From positions 278,083 through 342,082 of the forward strand of contig JAEXAY010000005.1 in NCBI GenBank assembly GCA_023457895.1: a DNA stretch of 64,000 nt. The letters are read 5' to 3'. The translations under genes were made by a program, and so were the position numbers. Source of the stretch: Pseudomonadota bacterium (GTDB taxonomy: Bacteria; Pseudomonadota; Alphaproteobacteria; Sphingomonadales; Sphingomonadaceae). Under the pieces are notes generated by a model, which saw only the letters and a list, made by a program, of their open reading frames with translations, ran no database searches and was not told the origin of the DNA. Below are positions 60,465-64,000 of the stretch, in pieces. Numbering within the stretch: the first letter of the stretch is position 1; the number at the start of each line of letters is the position of its first letter.

Positions 60465-63056
60465 TTAGAAACCGGCGCGGACACGAACTCCGTAGAAACG
60501 CGGCGTCGACGGATAAACCGCGAAGCTGTTGCCCTGCTCGGGGATCGGGAAGGCGGTGATGTTGTAATACTGGTTCGTCAGATTTTCGACGAACGCTTCC
60601 ACCCCGAACTTGCGTTCCGGACCAAAATTGACGCCGACCTTGGCATTCAGGATCAGATATCCGTCATTGGCGACATAGCGCTGCGCCAGCGCGGTGTTGA
60701 GCGGCGTCGAATCACCCTGCAGGCGGAAGTTGGTCGCAAACAGCAAACCGACATTTTCCGAAAGATCGGGCGTCCAGGTCACGCCGCCGGTGACGACATG
60801 CTTGGGCTGGTTGGTTGCCTGCTTGCCATTATCCTCGCCCGCCGCCGCGTCTTTGATCTTGGCGTCGAGATAGGTGTAGGCAAGGTTGACGGTGAAATTG
60901 CGCACCGGGCGGATGATCGATTCCAGTTCGAACCCTTGCGACCGCACGGTATCGTACGACTGCACCTGGAAGTTGTTACCGACGAACTTCAGCGACTGGA
61001 AATCGTGGAAGTCCTGGCGGAAAGCCGTTGCATTGAACGTGAATTCGCGGCTGAAATTGGTCTTGATGCCGATTTCATAGCTGTTCACTGTCTCTGGGCC
61101 GAATTCGAGATTATCAATGCTGATGCCCGCGCCGCCGTAGAAGGGATAGGCAAAGGTTGCGCGGTCAAGATTGTACCCGCCCGACTTGTAGCCGCGATCA
61201 TAACCGCCATAGAGCATGACCTCGTCATTTACCTTGAACGCCAGCTTGGCGGTGCCGGTAAACTCATTATCCGAACGATCCCCTTCATAGATGCCGTTGG
61301 CCTGCGGATTGACCGTCGGATTGCAGACCAGTAGGCTCAGCGAGCGAGCGCCGGCATTGGCCTGCAGTGCGCTGGCCAGAATCGGGTTGCCGAGCAGCGC
61401 TGAGCAACCGGGGTTGACCACATTGAGATCAGCCTTGATGTCTTTCGATTCATGATTGTAGCGCAGACCCAGCGTCAGCGACAGATTATCGCTGAAGTTG
61501 ATGATGTTGTGCGTGAACAAGGCGATCGCCTGCGTGTCGACGGTATAATTGTCGTTATACTGCCCAGCGCCCACGTTGGTCGGCAAAGGCGCCGCGATGG
61601 CCGCCAATGCAGCGGGGTTGGCGGCAAGCTGGGCGTAGAGCGCTGGATTGGTCGCCGCGATCTGACCCAGCGCCAACTGGCCGAACGTCGGAATTCCCGC
61701 CTGGGTACCAAACCACTGGAAACCTGTCGGTAGCGCTGCCGACCGGCTGGCGCCCGCAGTGACCAGATCGGCAAAGGCATCCGCTTGCGTGCCCATGCGC
61801 ACCGTATCACGCAGCTTCAGCTTCTCGTTGAGGTAGAAACCGCCGATGAGCCAGTCGAGCTTGTCGTCAAACGCCTTGCCCTGCAGACGCAGTTCCTGCG
61901 AGAAATCGCGCATCGAGGTGCGATAGCCTTCGCGGTAGGCACGGTCTGCGCCCGAGAAATCGATGTCCTGGTTGCGGGTCGCCTTCCAATCACGCCAAGC
62001 GGTGATCGAGGTGAGCTTCATGTCGCCGATATCAACATCAAACTGGCCCGAAACACCCCAGTCCTTGACCTTTTCCAGATAGGACCGGTTGGGCGAAATC
62101 GCCATGGTCCGGCCCTTGGGATCAAACGGACGGACAATCCCGTCGAGACCGCGCGAACCCGCGAGAGCTTCGATGACGTTGCTGGCGATGAATCCGACTG
62201 CAGAGCTGCTGCTGGTGTCCTGCGCGGGGAACAATTCAAACCCCGAATTGGTGTTGAGCGCACCGCAGCAATTTTCATCGGTTTCCGCATAATCCGCAAT
62301 CAGGCGGAAAGTGAGGTTCTCCGTTTCATACAGACCTTGACCACGCACGAAATAGCGGTCCAGATTGTTGATCCGGCGATCGGAATTGGCGTCCTTGATA
62401 TAGCCATCACGCTGATGATAGCCGCCATCAAGTCGCAGCGCGAAGGCGTCCGATACGGGCCCCGTCACGCCTGCCTTGACTTCCAGATTATCGTAATTGC
62501 CATAGGCCACTTCGGCATAGCCGCCCATGGTGAACTTCGGCATAGCAGTGGTAATGCTGAGCGCACCCGCAGAGGTATTGCGGCCAAACAAAGTCCCTTG
62601 CGGACCGCGCAGGACTTCGACGCGTTCCACCGGCGGCAATTCGGCCAGCGCGACACCTGCGCGCGCGCGGAACACGCCATCGATGAAAACGCCAACGGCC
62701 GGCTCAAAACCCGGATTGTCGCCCGCCGTGCCGATACCGCGGATCGAGAGCACCGCACCGGTTGCGGCCGACTGGCCGGTCGTTGCCTGAAGCGAGGGCG
62801 ACAACTGCTTGAGCCCGCGAATGTCGGTGACGCCGGCAACCTTCAACTGCTCACCCCCGACCACGCTGACGGCGAGCGGGACATCCTGCACCGACTGTTC
62901 GCGCCGCGTCGCGGTGACGACAATTTCATCGCCATAATCTTCCGCGCTTTCCTGCACTGCCGGATCGGCAGCCGTGTTTGCGGTTTCCTGCGCAAACGCG
63001 CTGACCGGCAAGGTCGCAAGCGCCACACCAGACAAAAGATAATGTGAGAATTTCAT
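60465..63056 (-). CDS. TonB-dependent outer-membrane receptor
   Basis: An 863-residue receptor. The start at 63056 (MKFSHYLLSGVALATLPVSAFAQ) gives a signal peptide and has AAGGATG upstream. The TonB box region is DEIVVTATRREQSVQDVPLA, followed by the plug (VLSIRGIGTAGDNPG, VERVEVLRGPQGTLFGRNTS) and a 22-strand barrel ending FYGVRVRAGF. It belongs to the broad sphingomonad class often used for siderophores, sugars or aromatic compounds; substrate is unknown and no transport partner is adjacent. Length is normal. Confidence 0.94.
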   Translation of the reverse strand: MKFSHYLLSGVALATLPVSAFAQETANTAADPAVQESAEDYGDEIVVTATRREQSVQDVPLAVSVVGGEQLKVAGVTDIRGLKQLSPSLQATTGQSAATGAVLSIRGIGTAGDNPGFEPAVGVFIDGVFRARAGVALAELPPVERVEVLRGPQGTLFGRNTSAGALSITTAMPKFTMGGYAEVAYGNYDNLEVKAGVTGPVSDAFALRLDGGYHQRDGYIKDANSDRRINNLDRYFVRGQGLYETENLTFRLIADYAETDENCCGALNTNSGFELFPAQDTSSSSAVGFIASNVIEALAGSRGLDGIVRPFDPKGRTMAISPNRSYLEKVKDWGVSGQFDVDIGDMKLTSITAWRDWKATRNQDIDFSGADRAYREGYRTSMRDFSQELRLQGKAFDDKLDWLIGGFYLNEKLKLRDTVRMGTQADAFADLVTAGASRSAALPTGFQWFGTQAGIPTFGQLALGQIAATNPALYAQLAANPAALAAIAAPLPTNVGAGQYNDNYTVDTQAIALFTHNIINFSDNLSLTLGLRYNHESKDIKADLNVVNPGCSALLGNPILASALQANAGARSLSLLVCNPTVNPQANGIYEGDRSDNEFTGTAKLAFKVNDEVMLYGGYDRGYKSGGYNLDRATFAYPFYGGAGISIDNLEFGPETVNSYEIGIKTNFSREFTFNATAFRQDFHDFQSLKFVGNNFQVQSYDTVRSQGFELESIIRPVRNFTVNLAYTYLDAKIKDAAAGEDNGKQATNQPKHVVTGGVTWTPDLSENVGLLFATNFRLQGDSTPLNTALAQRYVANDGYLILNAKVGVNFGPERKFGVEAFVENLTNQYYNITAFPIPEQGNSFAVYPSTPRFYGVRVRAGF

Positions 63057-63354
63057 CAGAAACATCCTTCCCCGAAACATTTTTAGCCCGTGCGCCCGGC
63101 CTTCCGGCGGTTCGCGCTTCCGCTTCCCCTTCGCAGAAGACTACGGTTATCGCTCAACAATCACGGACAGAGTCGACTGTCAATGTCGAAACAGGCGGAA
63201 ATCCTAGCGCCCGGCATGGTTTCCGCCAGCCTGTGACTCTTTCGCCACGGCCTGACGCTACGGCATTTTGACCAGGAGAGCCCCTTGAGCGAACGGCAAC
63301 ACGCGCGAGATGTACGGGGCGCAACGCGCACACGCATGCATCCCCCAAAAGTTC
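63057..63354. other. Gene-free region upstream of the TonB receptor
   Basis: No credible gene. On the - strand TTGACA at 63183-63178 could be a -35 box, but the -10 candidate 17 bases on (TTGTTG) is poor. No clear Fur-like palindrome was seen. It presumably holds the receptor promoter and the end of the tRNA-Arg transcript. Confidence 0.5.
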
Positions 63355-63431
63355 TGGTGCACCCGACAGGATTCGAACCTGTGGCCCCCAGATTAGGAAT
63401 CTGGTGCTCTATCCTGCTGAGCTACGGGTGC
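63355..63431 (-). tRNA. tRNA-Arg (anticodon CCT)
   Basis: Full cloverleaf on the - strand: acceptor GCACCCG/CGGGTGC, D-arm with TAGCTCAGCAGGATAGAGC, anticodon stem CCAGA/TCTGG with loop TTCCTAA (anticodon CCT), and T-arm GGTTCGAATCC. CCA is encoded at 63357-63355. It reads AGG codons. The 3' ends of such genes are common integration sites for mobile elements. Confidence 0.95.
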
Positions 63432-63942
63432 ACACCTGAAAAGCCCTATAAATGCGGGGTTCCAGCAAGGCAAACGGATTCCAGCGCCATTTTACAACCG
63501 AAACAAAGGGGAAATATGCGGCACAGAGTGGTACGCTGTTGGCACCGAAAGTGTCACGTTCTGCCTTGACCCGACTCGCGCCCGCGTTCCACTTCCTGGG
63601 TAAATCAGCGCCATCCCTCAGCTTCGAACGCTGCCGCGACCTCGACACGATGATTGCGCGGGAACAGCCCGTTAAGGCGTCCTGTCTGACCTGCAGCAGG
63701 CAATCGATCTTGTTGCATTGCGCGAAAAGGTGGGCGGAGCCTATAGCCTCATCAACCGTTCACCACCTTGCCGATTCACGCCGGGATGCAAAGCCCGCGT
63801 TGGCTTTCGCTGGCAGCATGGCGGGTTCTGGTGGCCGATGGTGGAGTAGGGTGAACAATGGCAAGTTCAGCAACTAGGTTTCGTGGACAAAGCTTGACTG
63901 GGGACTCGGACCTTGATTCAAGGCTGGCTTTTGGAGGCAGCC
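63432..63942. other. About 510 bases of mostly non-coding or degraded sequence
   Basis: Lies between the tRNA-Arg gene and the transposase start. No full gene with plausible codon use or a ribosome site is seen. It holds one C-terminal-looking fragment (next entry) and CCTTGATTCAAGG, a short palindrome just before the transposase. The terminal inverted repeat of the IS should lie here, but cannot be set without the right end. Confidence 0.5.
63605..63718 (-). pseudogene. Possible C-terminal remnant of a disrupted gene
   Basis: A 37-codon - strand frame ends in a protein-like stretch (GLFPRNHRVEVAAAFEAEGW) before TGA, while the sequence upstream of it soon meets a stop and loses coding character. 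This suggests the tail of a gene cut by a rearrangement or IS insertion. The family is not identified, and a short chance frame is possible. Confidence 0.3.
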
Positions 63943-64000
63943 TTGGGCGAGCGGATTGGCGTGACAGACGAAGAGTGGGAAGTGATCGGGCCGCTGTTGC
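63943..64000 (+). CDS. IS-type transposase, N-terminal end only (cut by window end)
   Basis: A frame starting at TTG 63943 (or GTG 63961), preceded by TTGGAGG. The visible residues VTDEEWEVIGPLL match the N-terminus of IS5/IS4-type transposases, which begin with a similar TDEEW-x-x-(I/L)-x-PLLP. Only about 19 codons are in the window. IS family and completeness cannot be judged. Confidence 0.7.
   Translation, partial: MGERIGVTDEEWEVIGPLL

Noticed and set aside
63452..63877. A 141-codon + strand frame between the tRNA and the transposase
   Set aside because: No ribosome site, no recognisable domain, mixed composition and overlap with a better protein-like fragment on the other strand.

Overview
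The window looks like about 64 kb of chromosome from a GC-rich alphaproteobacterium, most likely a sphingomonad (Sphingomonadaceae/Erythrobacteraceae). This rests on the high-GC codon use, the ligase-associated DEXH helicase, the large TonB receptor with a sphingomonad-style N-terminus, and dispersed palindromes beginning CGTCATTGCGAGAAGCGAAG. This is an impression from reading, not a phylogenetic test.

Left edge (1-7969, + strand): a tightly overlapping type II secretion operon gspE(partial)-F-G-H-I-J-K-L-M-N plus the prepilin peptidase gspO. The outer-membrane secretin gene and gspC are not in the window.

Centre (8051-38443): the most interesting region, about 30 kb in two convergent halves whose stop codons lie 3 bases apart at 32.5 kb. 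The + strand half encodes a periplasmic TPR-CHAT (caspase-like) protein, a CHASE2 class III adenylate cyclase, a FecR-like periplasmic protein, a two-partner secretion pair (TpsB pore and 2530-residue TpsA), a five-heme cytochrome, a lipoprotein with two GlcG/HbpS-type domains, an outer-membrane beta-barrel, and a ten-heme cytochrome with a C-terminal LVIVD propeller. The - strand half encodes an FAD oxidoreductase fused to two cyclic-nucleotide-binding domains and four [4Fe-4S] clusters, a four-helix cytochrome b, an FHA-like/TM/ten-heme fusion, and a CpdA-like cyclic-nucleotide phosphodiesterase. Together this reads as a candidate cAMP-linked electron conduit from the cytoplasm to the cell surface, with 25 predicted c-type hemes, a porin and a large adhesin. 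A CcmI/NrfG-like TPR gene is divergent from it. I know of no described system with this composition, but function is inferred from domains only.

Right half (39.4-63.4 kb): ordinary chromosome. It has a PycTM-like (DUF5706) membrane protein without a partner cyclase; a valine-degradation cluster (mmsA, isobutyryl-CoA dehydrogenase, 3-hydroxyisobutyryl-CoA hydrolase, enoyl-CoA hydratase) with a divergent LysR regulator; an Lhr-type helicase; and the fatty-acid block fabD-(54-residue gene)-fabG-acpP-fabF followed by mltG and a peroxiredoxin. It also has a peptidoglycan-recycling pair (LD-carboxypeptidase and Mpl-type ligase, divergent), rpsF-rpsR-rplI, a SugE-type SMR exporter, folE with an O-methyltransferase, and a TonB-dependent receptor.

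Right edge (63.35-64 kb): a tRNA-Arg(CCT) gene, about 500 bases of non-coding or broken sequence, and the start of an IS-type transposase cut by the window end. No CRISPR array, rRNA or phage module was seen.
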